64,000 bases of DNA, from assembly GCA_020310875.1 (NCBI GenBank), contig CM035416.1, positions 71,988,983 through 72,052,982 of the forward strand, written 5' to 3'. The DNA is from Ceratopteris richardii. Its lineage: Eukaryota > Streptophyta > Polypodiopsida > Polypodiales > Pteridaceae. Each line of letters opens with the position of its first letter. Position 1 is the first letter of the stretch. Positions 1 through 11,364 of this stretch are shown here, one piece after another. The position numbers were made by a program, and so were the translations under genes. Below the pieces are notes generated by a model. That model ran no database searches and was not told the DNA's origin. It was given only the letters and a program-made list of their open reading frames with translations.

Positions 1-788
1 GAGCTATAGATTAGATTAGGAAGGTTGCAACAGCTATAGATTAGATACTTGCTCCCGCGTGGCATATGAGCCCAACTCATATATAAGGAAGGGCATCTGA
101 ATGCAATACTTTCAAAGTCGATCCCTACACCTGGCCAATCGCAATTCCTGATTTTACCTTTCCTACAAGTCAAGCATTACTTAGATACCACTTATCTTCC
201 TACTGTGGTGGATTTCTTACGGTTTCTTGCATTTAGAATGGATGCGATCAACAAGAACACCTATTTCAAGTCAAATTTACTTTGATAGGCATACAGTGAG
301 ATGAGAATCGACACACGCTGTTAGCAGTTATTGCTCAAATAAGGGGAGAAAAGTCTTGGGATTTGACCTCTTTCTGAAAGGCAACGCAGCAACACATAAA
401 CCACGATCAACTCTCCATGGATTCATACATAACTCGCAGCCAATCCCGATGCAGAACTCATTCCGTAGAGGAGACTACCCTTCTAGTGTGTGACAACCTG
501 GTTGACACCAGCAGCACTGCAGAAAGCTTTCCTTCTTCTTCCTTCCTTTCCATGGTTAGCCAGCAGTCTGTTAGTTCTTCACTCCACCAGGACTAATAAC
601 ATTATCTCCTTTGCTTCTTCTAACTCTAATATGCAAGCTCGTCACAACAATTACTGGACGTGCGCAGGTTCAGAACCGCCTCTGCTCCACCACTTTCACA
701 GTGAACCAAACCAACAACAGGCCCGATGACCTCTTCTAATACCCCGTATGCTCAATATCCCCCTACATGTATGCTGCAGTAAGGAGAT
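1..788. other. Intergenic DNA, no gene recognised
   Basis: I see no convincing coding region here; the longest frames are short and resemble no family I know. A short motif beginning agctatagattaga occurs twice in the first 50 bases, and a TATA-like tatataagg lies near base 78, but nothing downstream supports a promoter. The stretch may be old repeat debris or the downstream flank of the broken cellulose synthase copy that lies on the minus strand to the right. Confidence 0.4.
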
Positions 789-804
789 AAAAAGAGTTGG
801 CGCC

Positions 805-930
805 GTCCAAATGGGTTTGATGTAGCGGATAGCATCGAATGTCGTGGGGCTGATGACCTGGGTTCGATTCCTGCCAGCTGGACATTTCAATTTCATTGTC
901 ATTTCAACTTTCCTTGTACCCTCAAAAAAA
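805..930 (+). mobile_element. tRNA-derived SINE with target-site duplication
   Basis: The segment is about 126 bases and ends in an A-run. A perfect RNA polymerase III B-box (ggttcgattcc) lies at 861-871. The first bases (gtcca) can pair with tggac near 879, as in a tRNA acceptor stem, and a degenerate D-arm/A-box-like stretch lies near 820-835. A 15-16 base direct repeat, aaaagagttggcgcc at about 790-804 and aaaagagttggtgcc at 931-945, flanks the body with one mismatch. That is the expected footprint of LINE-mediated insertion. The 3' part after the tRNA-like region is pyrimidine-rich. The tRNA parent was not identified. Confidence 0.75.
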
Positions 931-1089
931 AAAAGAGTTGGTGCCAGGACTCCCGAGTCCCCAGTCACCTTCGACAGTCGTGGCCAAAAAACAAACAAAA
1001 AAACCTATTGCTTTATGCACATAGAAATGAAAAGCGCCCAGCTTGTTTTCTCTGACAACTAAAACGGAAAGTGAACCAAAGACTGCATA

Positions 1090-1597
1090 GCTGTCAATCG
1101 TGGGGACAATAAATTTGTCACTGAGTAGGTAGATTGCAGGTAGTGAACAATAAGCCAAGAGAGGGAGTGATGTTCATGGACCATAGGTATACAATGGTGT
1201 TGACATAAGCCAATCGTTCAAGCCCCTTGAGCCTGTTTCCACAACCATACCAAGAGGGCAATGCCTGCTGAGAAAGATCTCAACAGATCCTAAAGCCCAT
1301 CATAGCACTTGATGTAAACAATCTATCAAATTAATAGGTGTAGAACCCTTAAATGCAGGCCTTTGGGGCATGCAGTAAATCGATCTCCATCCCTGCCAAC
1401 CTCTTTTCCCCAGTCAATCTTATCTTCATAGCCACAACTGATGACATGGATTGCCTCTTTGAGAAGTGAAGCAGAGGTTGCATTCTCAGGAACACCACCA
1501 TTCTCAAGAAATGTGGATGCTACAAAGAGGGTTGATTGTCCAAACTTCTTCTCATAATTTTTCTTAGACGTCAATGAGATCCAAACCCTGAAAGTAC
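1090..1597 (-). pseudogene. Cellulose synthase (CESA) gene fragment, broken
   Basis: Reading the minus strand downward from about 1597, the translation contains [24 protein letters not shown] and [17 protein letters not shown], followed by WGKEVG. These belong to the stretch of plant CESA proteins between the QVLRW-proximal catalytic core and the C-terminal membrane helices. After KEVG a piece is missing where the family has its WIYGSVTEDILTGFKMHC block. The frame then resumes with [13 protein letters not shown] sequence and, after frame changes, matches the HQVLRWALGSVEIF region, with R replaced by a TGA at 1302-1300. It ends with YCSLPAIYLLSDKFIVP. A possible intron acceptor (ttggttgcag) precedes 1597, so this looks like a decayed genomic copy rather than a processed one. 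It is not functional as read. Confidence 0.85.
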
Positions 1598-1699
1598 CTG
1601 CAACCAAACATATTCTCCTGACAAATAGAAACATATTAGTGCATAAAAACCAACCATTTCCTGAGCTAACAGCAACCCCATCAACCAAGAGTGTGCCTA

Positions 1700-2721
1700 A
1701 TTGTGCACCACAAGAGTCTTCCTACTATACAACACATTGTGTATCCTAAGAGTTGTCCTACTCTACCACACCAAGTATATCATCATGCTCCACATGTGAA
1801 AACTCTACTACATCAACATCAAGGTCAATTGCTAACCAAAAAATAATGACTGCCATCAGATTGTTTTACATAATCATCTACATTCTGTTCTAAATGATCA
1901 TCCAATTGATCATCCAAAATATGCTATAATCCAAGAGCACACTTTAAGTCAAAATCATAAGCATCTACCCTAGTATCTAAATCATACCATACATGTACAT
2001 CATGGTTGTCAACAAACGTATCCATAGGTGGACAAAATGAGAGATGATGACTCTCACATCGCACATAATATTGAACTCCCACTAGGATGATGTTGTCTCT
2101 CATATCACCTACATCATATACTTGTACCCAATCTTGGAAGCTCTTATAAGCATAAGCCATCTTCACTTCAATTGAAAATAATGCTCACCAAGTGATAGTT
2201 TTAAACAGATGACTTGCATCTGGTCTATTCAAATGAAGCCCATAGTGTATATGTTTCAGCACATATGATACACCAATAGGTAGAAAAAGATAAATATGTG
2301 CTACAACCTTAATGTCAAATGTCAAAATGTCAAACCATTGTGCATTTTCACACATCCATGAATCTCACATGAGAATTAAAAATACCACTTGCAAGTTGGA
2401 TTAGCTTGAAAAATGTCTAATGCATCAATCAAACAAGCCATATGTGCACCATCCAATGATGAAGAGGAGTCTTGAGATGAGCCATATGAGATGTGACAAC
2501 ATTGTCATTGGCATTATACATCATAGACTCTCCTAAAACAACTACATGACCTACATCATGTGCATGTATTTGATGTCATTATCATATCCATCTAAATCAA
2601 ATTTTTGCTACCATAAAAAGTACAAAATAAACCGATTATCAAGCTAAATCAAACTATCAAAAATGGCATATCTTCCCAAACAACTCCACACAGATATATA
2701 CCTCTAGGCCAAGGGGGTGCA
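1700..2721. other. Unassigned AT-rich stretch
   Basis: No frame of useful length and no recognisable protein family was seen on either strand. The minus-strand frame at 1924-2166 (80 residues) has no motif I recognise. The stretch lies between the CESA fragment and the left end of a long LTR-like repeat. A purine tract (ccaagggggtgca, 2709-2721) just before the repeat resembles a polypurine tract, but no retroelement coding sequence is visible upstream of it. Confidence 0.4.
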
Positions 2722-3862
2722 TGTCCTTGGACACTTCCAAGTGTCCCTCATGTGGAAACTTGCCTAAGGTCCAACCACATGGTATCACATGGATAATTAA
2801 TTAAATGAGCCTTCTCCTCTCATGTACACCCAAAGATCGCACTAGTAGAAGCTTTCCCCAAGATGAAGGTTTCCACACATAATAAATCAAGCCTAAGGTT
2901 GAAACACCCTTCGATTGGGAGCTCAAATAATCAAAGTAGCTCAACAGTTCAAAGTTACTCTTGGAGAATCTTTCCCAAAGCTTTCTTAGTAAACCTCAAG
3001 GGTTCCCCAAGTAACTTTGGGCTCTCCAAACCAATGTCTTTTTCCACTTGCACCTATGATTATACAACATTCTTCCCCCCCTTTAAGACACTTTAATCCT
3101 TGAAAATGTGTAGAAGTATATAATGTGGAGTGTTTCCCTCTTCCCCATGATCAATATTGTCAATCATGGTTTTCATCTCCCTTATTTGCCTCTTCATTAG
3201 AAGGGTATTCTATCCCGGACTTGATCTGAAATGGGGGGAATCTATGTGTGGGCTGATCCCTATCCAGATCATTCTGAATACCATCTACCTTTGCACGTGA
3301 AAAACTAAATCGTGCAAAGTATGGAAAGAATGATAAGTGTGGACTAAAATATCCCTCGCTATTTCAATGTCTTGCTATCTGTGAACTAAGCATCCATAAA
3401 ACAAGAGTAGGTGGATTATAAGTATTTCTAGTGAAGTTTCTATATAGATCCATTTTGTCATGGATCTAGCAAAATAAATGGTGATTAGTTCAAAACTTTG
3501 AAAAATCTCCTCAATTTTGATGAAGGTAAGATCGACCGGACATCTCACTTAGACATTTTGACTTTTTCACCAACACGTACTAATCCTTCTCCCAATTATA
3601 ATACTATTGTGTCCACTTGGGCTTTAGAGTCGAAGTAGAATGCAAGAAAAAATTGTTTCATTTACTTATTTGATCAAGTAAATTCAATTGACAAATCAAA
3701 GTTTCTCAAAGACTTGAATTTTTTGGGGATTGTCAAAACAAGAGACAATTCCTATTTCCCTTCAAGAATTTATTCAAAATCTTTTAAAGAACTAGAATCT
3801 TTCTCGATCCCTTACAACAAGTATTGATCTTGACGCAATACTTAATGGATGAATGATTCATC
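2722..3862 (+). repeat. Family-B copia LTR, copy 1, left segment
   Basis: This stretch is collinear with 43578-44510 (shared landmarks include tccctcatgtgg, tatcacatggataattaat and gaagtaggtggatta-like sequence). It forms the left part of a long LTR also seen inverted at 34720-35472. It is interrupted at 3862 by another LTR element and resumes at 12715, with tcatc duplicated on both sides. The left edge is uncertain: TG at 2722 follows a purine tract, but the copy near 43578 does not share those first bases. Confidence 0.65.
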
Positions 3863-4184
3863 TGTTGGAAACAATGATCAAATAGTCCAAAGTGTCCAGA
3901 ATTGGAAAGCAAAGGTTATAGCTTTTATAATTCGTTTTTTAGCAAAAGAAGAGGGAAACTTGGTCACGGCAAGCACCTCCCAGCACACCTATGCGGGTTC
4001 AAATCCCGTTCACCACAATCGCATGGAGGACTTTTAGAAAAGCAAAACATGAAGAATGGATAGTTCTTTTTTATGCTTTTACTTTCAAAATGGACGGATC
4101 GCGATTATAGTTCGCGTATGATTTTCAAATACGATTCGTTTAAAGCTTTATGCTGTATTATATGCTTTTGGATTGGCCTCTAAA
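3863..4184 (+). repeat. LARD-like element, 5' LTR, part 1
   Basis: Matches 11365-11697 of the 3' LTR. It is separated from part 2 (7246-8264) by the LINE insertion. Small indels distinguish the copies, for example a short stretch near 11543 (ggcagcgttcac) missing from this copy, so the insertion is not very recent. Confidence 0.85.
3955..4020 (+). other. tRNA-like polymerase III module inside LTR
   Basis: A B-box-like ggttcaaatcc lies at 3996-4006, inside a T-arm-like hairpin (gcggg, loop, cccgt). It follows a D-arm-like ttggtcacggcaagc. The same arrangement occurs in the other LTR, with the B-box at 11491-11501 and a D-arm-like ttggttaaggcaagtgcc. The module therefore was part of the LTR before the element inserted. 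It may be a SINE or tRNA relic captured by the LTR; whether polymerase III uses it cannot be told from sequence. Confidence 0.5.
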
Positions 4185-4185
4185 G

Positions 4186-7102
4186 GGCTCGTAGGGAAGC
4201 CCTTTACCACAGACTCTGGCGGCTCGAGGAGGAAGTGAACAAAGGAAAACAACAAGCCCAGAAAGGCCTCAGAAAAATCAGAGCAGTGTTGAGATACGAG
4301 GAAGAAATACAAAGGAAAAACTTGCAAATCTTCTTCAAGGAGTGGTGGGCTGGCAAAGCCGACAAACCCACCAAAGAGATGTGTCGTATCCTTAAAAGGA
4401 AACACAACAGAGAGTCGATCCCCCCACTGCTAGACCCACATGGCAATGTATGCAATTCGGAAGAAGATAATTTTGGCATCATCGAGGGGCACTTCACGAG
4501 ACTCCTGGGAACCTCGAACCCCCTTTCCCACCATAGAAGGGACTCTATGGCTGCCATTTCTAGGGTTTCCCCCCGGAGGATACCACCCAACCTCCACTCC
4601 CTGCTTCATGCCCCTATCTCGGAATCAGAAATCATTGAGGTCATTGATGCCCTCCCCCTCGGTAAAAGCCCGGGACCCGACGGACTCACTAACGAGTTCT
4701 TTAAATCCTTCAAGCTGGTGGTTGCCACCCCTCTTGGGATGGTTTGGCAAGAAGCGCTAAAGTTTGGTGCTCTTCCTTCTTGTCTAAATAATGGAATTAT
4801 CAAGTTGATACACAAGAAGGGGGAAAAGAACAGAATCGAGAACTGGCGGCCTATTACGATGCTCCAAACAGGATACAAGATCATCGCCAAAGTCATTGCC
4901 AACAGACTCTCGTGCCACCTGAGATCTTGGCTTAGTGAGGACCAAAAAGGTTTCATCAAAGGCAGGTCTATCCTGGAAACCATTATGGATATTTGGGAAG
5001 GTATTCAATTCGCAAATGAGTCCAATCAAGATGTGGTTTTCCTCAAGATCGACTTTGACAAAGCCTACGACAGGCTAGAATGGGACTATATTCTGCAGTC
5101 ACTCCAAGATCTCGGACTTAGTCAGAAATTCACCAAGATGATCGCGACCCTTCTCGGAAACGCAACGACCCAAATTAACGTTAACGGCAAACTTTCGAAG
5201 GCGATCCATCTTAGAAGATCGATTAGACAAGGGTGCCCTCTGGCCCCCCTTCTTTTTGCCATCGCCACTGAGGGGCGGAGCAGACTTGTGGCTCATCATG
5301 TGGAGGCTGGCAATATCAAAGGCCTCCGGCTGCCTCACGACCACAGTCAAATCATCATGAGACTTTTTGCTGATGATATGAACGCGTTCGTCCATAATGA
5401 TAATACCAGCCTGGAGACTTTCTGGAGGTGTCTTGCTACCTTTTGTGATGCCTCTGGATCCAAAATCAACCACTCCAAGACCGCCTTTAGGGCTATCGTG
5501 GGACAGCATCCTGGCCTTCTCATTGATCATGGCTGTCAAATCATACCGCAGGGCCAAATCTTTCGACTTCTTGGAATCCCCTTGGGGTTTGGCGTCTCTA
5601 TGGAGCAGCGATGGAACTGGGTATTGGCTAAACTCGAAAACAAACTTAACTATTGGAGAGGTATGCAAATCAATCTCGCTGGGCGTGCGATGGTTATCAA
5701 CACGTTCCTCCTTTCTTCTACCATCTATTTCCTTTCTTGTTGGAGACCGAACGAGCAAGGCCTGTCCAAACTGAATAGTATTTGTAGAAATTTTCTTTGG
5801 ACGGGCGATCATAACAGAAGGGGGGTGCCTAAAATCAAATGGGCCATCTGCACTAGCCCTAGAGATAGCGGGGGGCTTGGTATCCTGGACATTGGGTGTA
5901 TGGCTAACAAACTGGCAGCCAAATGGATGATTAAGGCTTGGTGCAATAGGGAGGCCTCGTGGGCCAAGCTGATCTTCAGAAACAAGAATGAGTTGGCCCT
6001 CACGGGGTTCCCGAACTGGAAGAATCTTGACATCATGACCCTGCTTTTCTCCCCAATCCCCGTCTTCCCGAAAGGCTCCAATCTCCTGTGCTCCCTTTGG
6101 AAGGGCTGGAATAAAGTCAAAAGCTTCACAAGAATTAGTGAGGACTGGAAGTGGGCGGCCGGAATCAGACAAAACGACTCTATCTGGTTTCCGATACATG
6201 GCATCCGGAGTGTGGAGTCGTGGAACATTCAAAATGCCAAGAAGCTATGGAACAAAGGATTCAAAAAATGGAAACACCTCTGGAAACATGACACCAACAA
6301 CTGGATCAACTTCGAGGATATTGACCCTCGCATAAACATCTCCTACGAAGAATGGAACACTTTGCAAAGCAGATGCCTCGCTTGGGATCGTCACAAGACT
6401 CGCCTTCTCATGGGACACGACACACCGAACTCGCTTGGTCTCAAATGGCACAATGGAAATAGCCTACTCAAAATCCCGAACATCAAAGAAACGGCTGACC
6501 TCCAGATCAGCCTCAACAAGAAGTGGTGCCTGTCTTGGACGCGGCTTTGGTGGGACATGAAATTCATGGGTATCTGGCACCCCCTTATTAAGATTAAGAA
6601 GTCTGTCCTCTTATGGCAAATTCTTCATCGAGGAATTTGGACCAACCATAAGGCTAGCAAACTTTGTGGGATCCCTCCTTGGTGCAAACGCTGCCACCGT
6701 GCTATCGAAGATGTCCCACACATCTTCCTTACTTGCCCCAACTCCTACAGAATCTGGCAGACGGTTGGAATGAAAATCAGACTTCAAAAACAGCTTAGTT
6801 GGAAACAAGTCCTTTTGGGAGAAGCAATAGGCTGCTCTGCGACACTCTGGAACGCCATCAGAGGGGAAGTCCTGTGGAAAATTTGGCGGGAGAGGTGTGC
6901 TCTCAACTTCGGCGATCCCCCCAGGGAGTGGTCGATTGAGAAATCACTATTCCTCCTGGGCAAAAGGATTGGTAACAGTAAGAAGTCCCCCCCCTTCAGG
7001 CACCATCAAGTCCTCCTTTTGATCAACAACAAGCTCAAACCCAAGTGGGCCCCGCATGAGGGCGATGAGAGGGTGATTAACCTTCTCTGTAATGCAACCT
7101 AG
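4186..7102 (+). CDS. LINE ORF2 fragment: reverse transcriptase, zf-RVT
   Basis: The frame is open from the insertion point to the stop at 7102, about 970 codons without interruption. It begins in the EN-RT linker (EALYHRLWRLEEE), so this is a partial ORF2 and no true start codon is expected. The RT domain holds PGPDGLTNEFFK, ENWRPITML, the GFIKGRSI block, KIDFDKAYDRLEWD, the RQGCPLAPLLF block and the catalytic FADD motif near residue 390. The C-terminal part has a zf-RVT-like cysteine/histidine cluster (CGIPPWCKRCH followed by PHIFLTC). This arrangement is typical of plant L1-clade LINEs, which copy RNA into DNA at a nicked target. The intact frame suggests a fairly young insertion. Lacking endonuclease, it cannot be an autonomous source element. 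Confidence 0.88.
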
Positions 7103-7245
7103 GATTCAATCAAGCTTCCCCTGCTTTGTGGGATTTGGGGGGTCCCGTGGGCACTAGTCCCCTTCTATTGTACCTTTGTTTCTTAATTTAATTCAAGTCC
7201 GGGAGAGTAGGCTATTGCCGAACTTCCTTTATATAAAAAAAAACT
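4186..7245 (+). mobile_element. 5'-truncated L1-type LINE insertion
   Basis: The insertion splits the LTR sequence gattggcctctaaa / actat-taaggaag, which is continuous in the other LTR at 11670-11710. It begins inside the linker between endonuclease and reverse transcriptase, so the APE endonuclease is missing. It ends in a 3' UTR of about 140 bases and a run of A at 7235-7243. The 3' UTR landmarks (cccgtgggcactagtcccc, then aattcaagtccgggagag) recur in other LINE and SINE tails in this window. The target duplication is short or blurred by the A-run. Confidence 0.88.
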
Positions 7246-8264
7246 ATATAAGGAAGCTATAGGCTCATTGTAAATCATCTACACCTAGTTCAACGCCAGG
7301 TATGGTACCTCAATAGAGGTGGTGCTCTTAGCACATGAGCAGCCATGGTGCTATCTTGGAGCATGTTGAGGAGTGGCTATGGAGTTCTTCTTGGAGAAGA
7401 AGAGTGTGCTCACACTCTTGCTTATGGAGAGGACTTGCCCATCAATAGCTTGGTGGTGTGGATCAGCCATCTACATAATGTATTTGAAGATGGTCAACTA
7501 CATGAAGTTTTCGGGTTACTTCAAAGGCATTGGATGGTGGTTAACATAAAATTTGCATCTTATGTTAAGAATTCAGGTACATATTCTCTTTATGCACACA
7601 AGTACTTCTTGGAGTTTATGGAGGCAGTTGCATCCATATCAGGAGGAGTCCTATTCGGCATAGGTAGAAGAGAATCAATACATGTATGCTTTATGCATAT
7701 TTGGATGAGGTGTTCGAGAAGGTATGTTCATATGAGTTTGAGGATTTCTGACAGCAAACTTGTTAGCATTCTTAGTATGTGATCTTTTCACACACATGTA
7801 TGACTTAGGGTCTTCCATAGCCTAAGTTCAGGCGAGGTTTGCTAATTATCAGTTTTAGACTGATCCTTCCTCTTTCTATCACTCATATTCACTCTTCTAC
7901 AACCTATTAGGTCACACATCTCATATATATTCAGATTTCTGTCCATACATCTGAATATGTTTGTTACATTTGTACATTCACTCATCCATCTATTTCTGTT
8001 CACATAGAGTGGTTGAGAGTTTTGCTCCCACATTGTAATTCGAACATTTGTATATATGATCATGTGAGTAAGCAGTGGCTTACATAACACTTTACACATG
8101 TTGTCTAATCTCTCTCTATCTTTGTCCCATCATTTGTGTGATTAAGTGTGGTATGTTCATGTTTTGTCAATATTGGAAGATTACTAAAAATCTGTGTTGT
8201 AGATGTTGGACCTATGGAACCATGGACTTGTGGTATTAGATATGCGCCTACCTAAGTTCCAACA
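7246..8264 (+). repeat. LARD-like element, 5' LTR, part 2
   Basis: Collinear with 11690-12709 with scattered substitutions and small indels. It ends in ccaaca and is followed directly by the primer-binding site. It contains the first copy of the LTR reading frame described separately. Confidence 0.85.
7345..7782 (+). CDS. Open reading frame inside 5' LTR, unknown
   Basis: The frame is 145 codons, starting MVLSWSMLRSGYG. Its partner in the other LTR at 11809-12264 stays open over the same span. The two proteins differ by substitutions and one in-frame 3-base indel (HKYFLEF against HMYLEF). I do not recognise the family; a stretch RHWMVVNIKFASYVKNSG is faintly reminiscent of pentatricopeptide repeats, which is a guess. 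LTRs rarely carry long frames. It could be a captured host fragment, or chance conservation because LTRs start out identical. Confidence 0.3.
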   Translation: MVLSWSMLRSGYGVLLGEEECAHTLAYGEDLPINSLVVWISHLHNVFEDGQLHEVFGLLQRHWMVVNIKFASYVKNSGTYSLYAHKYFLEFMEAVASISGGVLFGIGRRESIHVCFMHIWMRCSRRYVHMSLRISDSKLVSILSM

Positions 8265-8280
8265 TTTGGTATCAAAGCTT
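8265..8280 (+). promoter_or_regulatory. Primer-binding site, initiator tRNA-Met type
   Basis: The sequence tggtatcaaagctt starts three bases after the LTR and resembles the usual plant copia site tggtatcagagcc with two or three mismatches. It would prime minus-strand DNA synthesis. Confidence 0.7.
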
Positions 8281-11200
8281 TAGGGCTTTGGTATTAGAGC
8301 ATTCAGGATTTCAGATTCCCAGGTTTCGAAACTCCCAAGTTATTTAAGAGCATCTTCTAACATTTGATATTTGACATACACAATTAATCTAGATGAGTAG
8401 AGATTTGAGAATTAGACAATTTTGTTACATGTTTATTCATCAGTGTGGAGTATGAAGTTGATGATCTGTTAGCAGCTGAATATTTTTGGAAGAGTATGCA
8501 AGTACTTTACAGAAGTATTATTTGAAGACCAAGACTTGATGAAGAGAATGCTACTTCAAATTCAAGGAGAAACAATGGTTTGGAGAAGATTAAGGAACTA
8601 GATCAACATCAAATCACAGGTATCAGTTTCTACTATCAAATTATCATTTACAGGTCATATCTTAGAAGAGCAGTTATGAAGAGATTTGAAGGATTGCTTT
8701 TATACACTTTCATTTTTTGAAAGTAAAAGCATTAGCTACATCAAAACAGTTTTTGATATATCTCTTTCATGGCAAGAAAGCTTATCTAAGAAGACAAATT
8801 TGGAGATGGGATGAGTTTTGTTTTCAACCAATTTTGTGTTGTAAGTTGGTTGGATATCTAGGTACAGAATTTGATCTAGGTCCTCTAGAAAGGTCATTCA
8901 GCATTCATCCAAAAGGTTGGTGAATTTAGTCATATCAGACATTTGAAGCATAATTTTGATTCTAGAGATATGAGGAGATGATAAAACATGATTCTATGTT
9001 CACTTCCATTTGTATACCATGTTTATTTTGTCTCTTACTCTTAGCACTACAAGAAGAGAAAAATTCATTAAAAAAAGTCAAGAGTGCTTGCTATTTCAAG
9101 ATGAAGAGAACAAAAGGTATGGAAGAGAAGTTTGAAGATGTTGACATCATCATCAAGTCCAACAATTCCAAAGGGAAAGTAAGACTTCCTTTTCTCTTAT
9201 ATCCTCTACACCCAAAGACAAGCCTACGAGAACATCTTGTGTGAAGATAGTTTAAAGAAGAAACAATTTCTTGTTTTGCATTATACTTGGTCATGATTTA
9301 GTAGATTTGACAAAGAATTGCATTGAGAGAAAGAAAAGCAGCAAATTTTGAAGACAACTTGTATAGTTTGACTCATATGTATGAGTTATATAGAAGTTGA
9401 AGATTTTGAGCAGGTAGCTATATATTCCCTCAAAGAATTCATGGAGTGTCAATTCAGAGCTACTTGATATATGAGAAGTTGCAGAGAAGTATGTTTCTTC
9501 TTTATCTAACTCTTAAGGTAAAAGAGTATTTGTAGCAGATGTTGGAGACTTGGAGAGAGGTTTTATGTTTGGAAATGTTACCTCATATTCAGTATTTTCA
9601 GAAAACTTTAGAAAATTTAGATTTCTGATGTACTAGTTAGTTGAAGAATCTACTTTCTATAATTGTCATGTTTTTTGGATACATGCTTGTATTCAAAAAG
9701 GTGTTCCATCAGATCCTATCACTTGATTAAGAAGTGGAGTTAGCCAAAAGAAATTCAAGCAGATACTATCACATTTCGCCTGGGTAGAATATGAAGATAT
9801 GAAGTATCCACTTGCAACTTTTGGAGTTCTCAAGGTGAGAGTTTGTCCACTTATGTTTCAAGTAGGAGTTGTAGATTCTTGGAAAGGATCTAGTTGAAGA
9901 AAAGTTTTACAACTCTATGTAAGAAGCATGGAAACTTAGAGACATTCAAGTAGCAAATCAAACATTCAGTCATGAAGGTTTGATGAGAGCAGATTCTACA
10001 CAGGTATTTTGTTGGAGAGATCATTGATCTTGGATGATCTCATGTGATCTTGTAAGATCTTGATAGATTGTGTATGATCTTTTATGATCTTGGATGATCT
10101 TAAATGATCATGAAGATCTTGAGTATTTATGAGTTAGATTTCTATCCTTTCTTTGTGAAAGTTCTTTAACATTGGAAGAAGTAAGTGAAAGATTCAGATT
10201 CTATCAGATTTGTGTTGCAGAGGAATAGAAAAAGATACTTGTTATGTTGCAGAAGGTTATGAATCCTAAAATGCTTTCAGCAAGGTTTTTATGATAGATT
10301 AGCTAAACCTTATTCTAGATTTTGGGAAGCTGAAGAATGACAGGGAAAGCTATTGGCATGTGCACAATGCTAATAAAAAGGGTTCAGAAGTTTTGTTTTA
10401 GACACAGGTATTAATAAAAATCAGATTTATGAAAGAAGGCGTTCCAGATTTCATAAAGTCTGATATATTTGAAGAATTCTGGATACTAGTGTTAAATCAT
10501 CTAGGGGGTGATGAAACATGAAGACTTATTTTCAGCCATATGTGAAAGAATGCAGAGTCATACCTATAAGAATTCCAGCTATTCCTATATCGGGTATTCC
10601 TATATTTCCTTTGTCAGTTTCTCTTTATGTTCCAGCTTTGAAAGAAGAAGGAAGAAAAAGAATGTCTAGAGAAAGTTCCTGTTAGGGTGTTCCTGTTCAG
10701 GAGAAGGTTCCAGAGTTCTATTGAAGAGAAATTTGATATTTCAGAAAGGTATGTTTTCAAAAGTGTGCACATATATGTTTATACAAGATTCTGAAGGAAA
10801 GAGGTATGAAGGATTACTGATTGAACAAGGATGAAGACATGATGACATCATAGATTTTTTTATGAGACTCATGAGTTGAGTTGAGTTGAGTATAGTCAGA
10901 GATGAACCAACAGTGTTCATAATACACTAAGTTGTGAGTCACAAGTCCCAGGATTCAGTTCTTGATTTTGTTTCGTGTATCTATATGAGACATCAGAAGT
11001 ACGTTGAGAAACTATTTGTAAGGTAAATGCAAGTATGAGGCTCCTAGTGTATGTTTTAAGGTTTGAGAAGATAGGAGATAACAGGTTCAGAGTCAGTACA
11101 TGCCATATTTGTTGTCAAGCAAATGATTGCTCGAGTACATTATTGGATATCTAGTTTGCATATTTTCTCAAGTATTATGGTTCATATTTAGCAAGTTCAA

Positions 11201-11353
11201 GTTTTTGAAGTTTAAAAAAGTCAAAATCAGTTTTGAAGAAGACTTTTGAAGAGAAGGTTTGAAGGTCAAGTTGGAGAGTACAAGTTTGAACCTTATAAAG
11301 TTTGCAGATGAATGAAGTTATATATCTAGTTCAGTTTGTACCATTGTGACATT
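8281..11353 (+). other. Non-coding interior of the LARD-like element
   Basis: About 3.1 kb, A/G-rich on the plus strand, with no frame above roughly 90 codons and no retroelement motif. Frequent gaag/agaag and gagttg runs give it a purine-biased look. The frames at 8717-8923 and 8978-9244 are unremarkable. A degenerate GATCTT repeat lies at 10015-10135. Either the coding region decayed or the family never had one; with the LTRs still recognisable and a typical size for such elements, the second is plausible. Confidence 0.6.
10015..10135 (+). repeat. Degenerate gatctt tandem repeat
   Basis: The motif tgatctt (often followed by ggatgatc or gtatgatc) recurs about ten times in 120 bases with variable spacing. 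It looks like a short tandem array that has drifted. Confidence 0.6.
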
Positions 11354-11364
11354 GAAGGGGGGAT
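11354..11364 (+). promoter_or_regulatory. Polypurine tract of the LARD-like element
   Basis: gaaggggggat lies directly before the 3' LTR, where plus-strand DNA synthesis would be primed. Confidence 0.75.

Noticed and set aside
861..871. A genuine tRNA gene at the B-box near 866
   Set aside because: The anticodon and T arms do not pair well, and the poly(A) tail plus target duplication identify a SINE.
1924..2166. 80-codon minus-strand frame as a small gene
   Set aside because: No recognisable motif, no supporting context, composition like the surrounding DNA.
5099..6232. 377-codon minus-strand frame opposite the LINE
   Set aside because: Lies wholly antisense to a clear RT/zf-RVT frame and shows no family motifs; a shadow frame.
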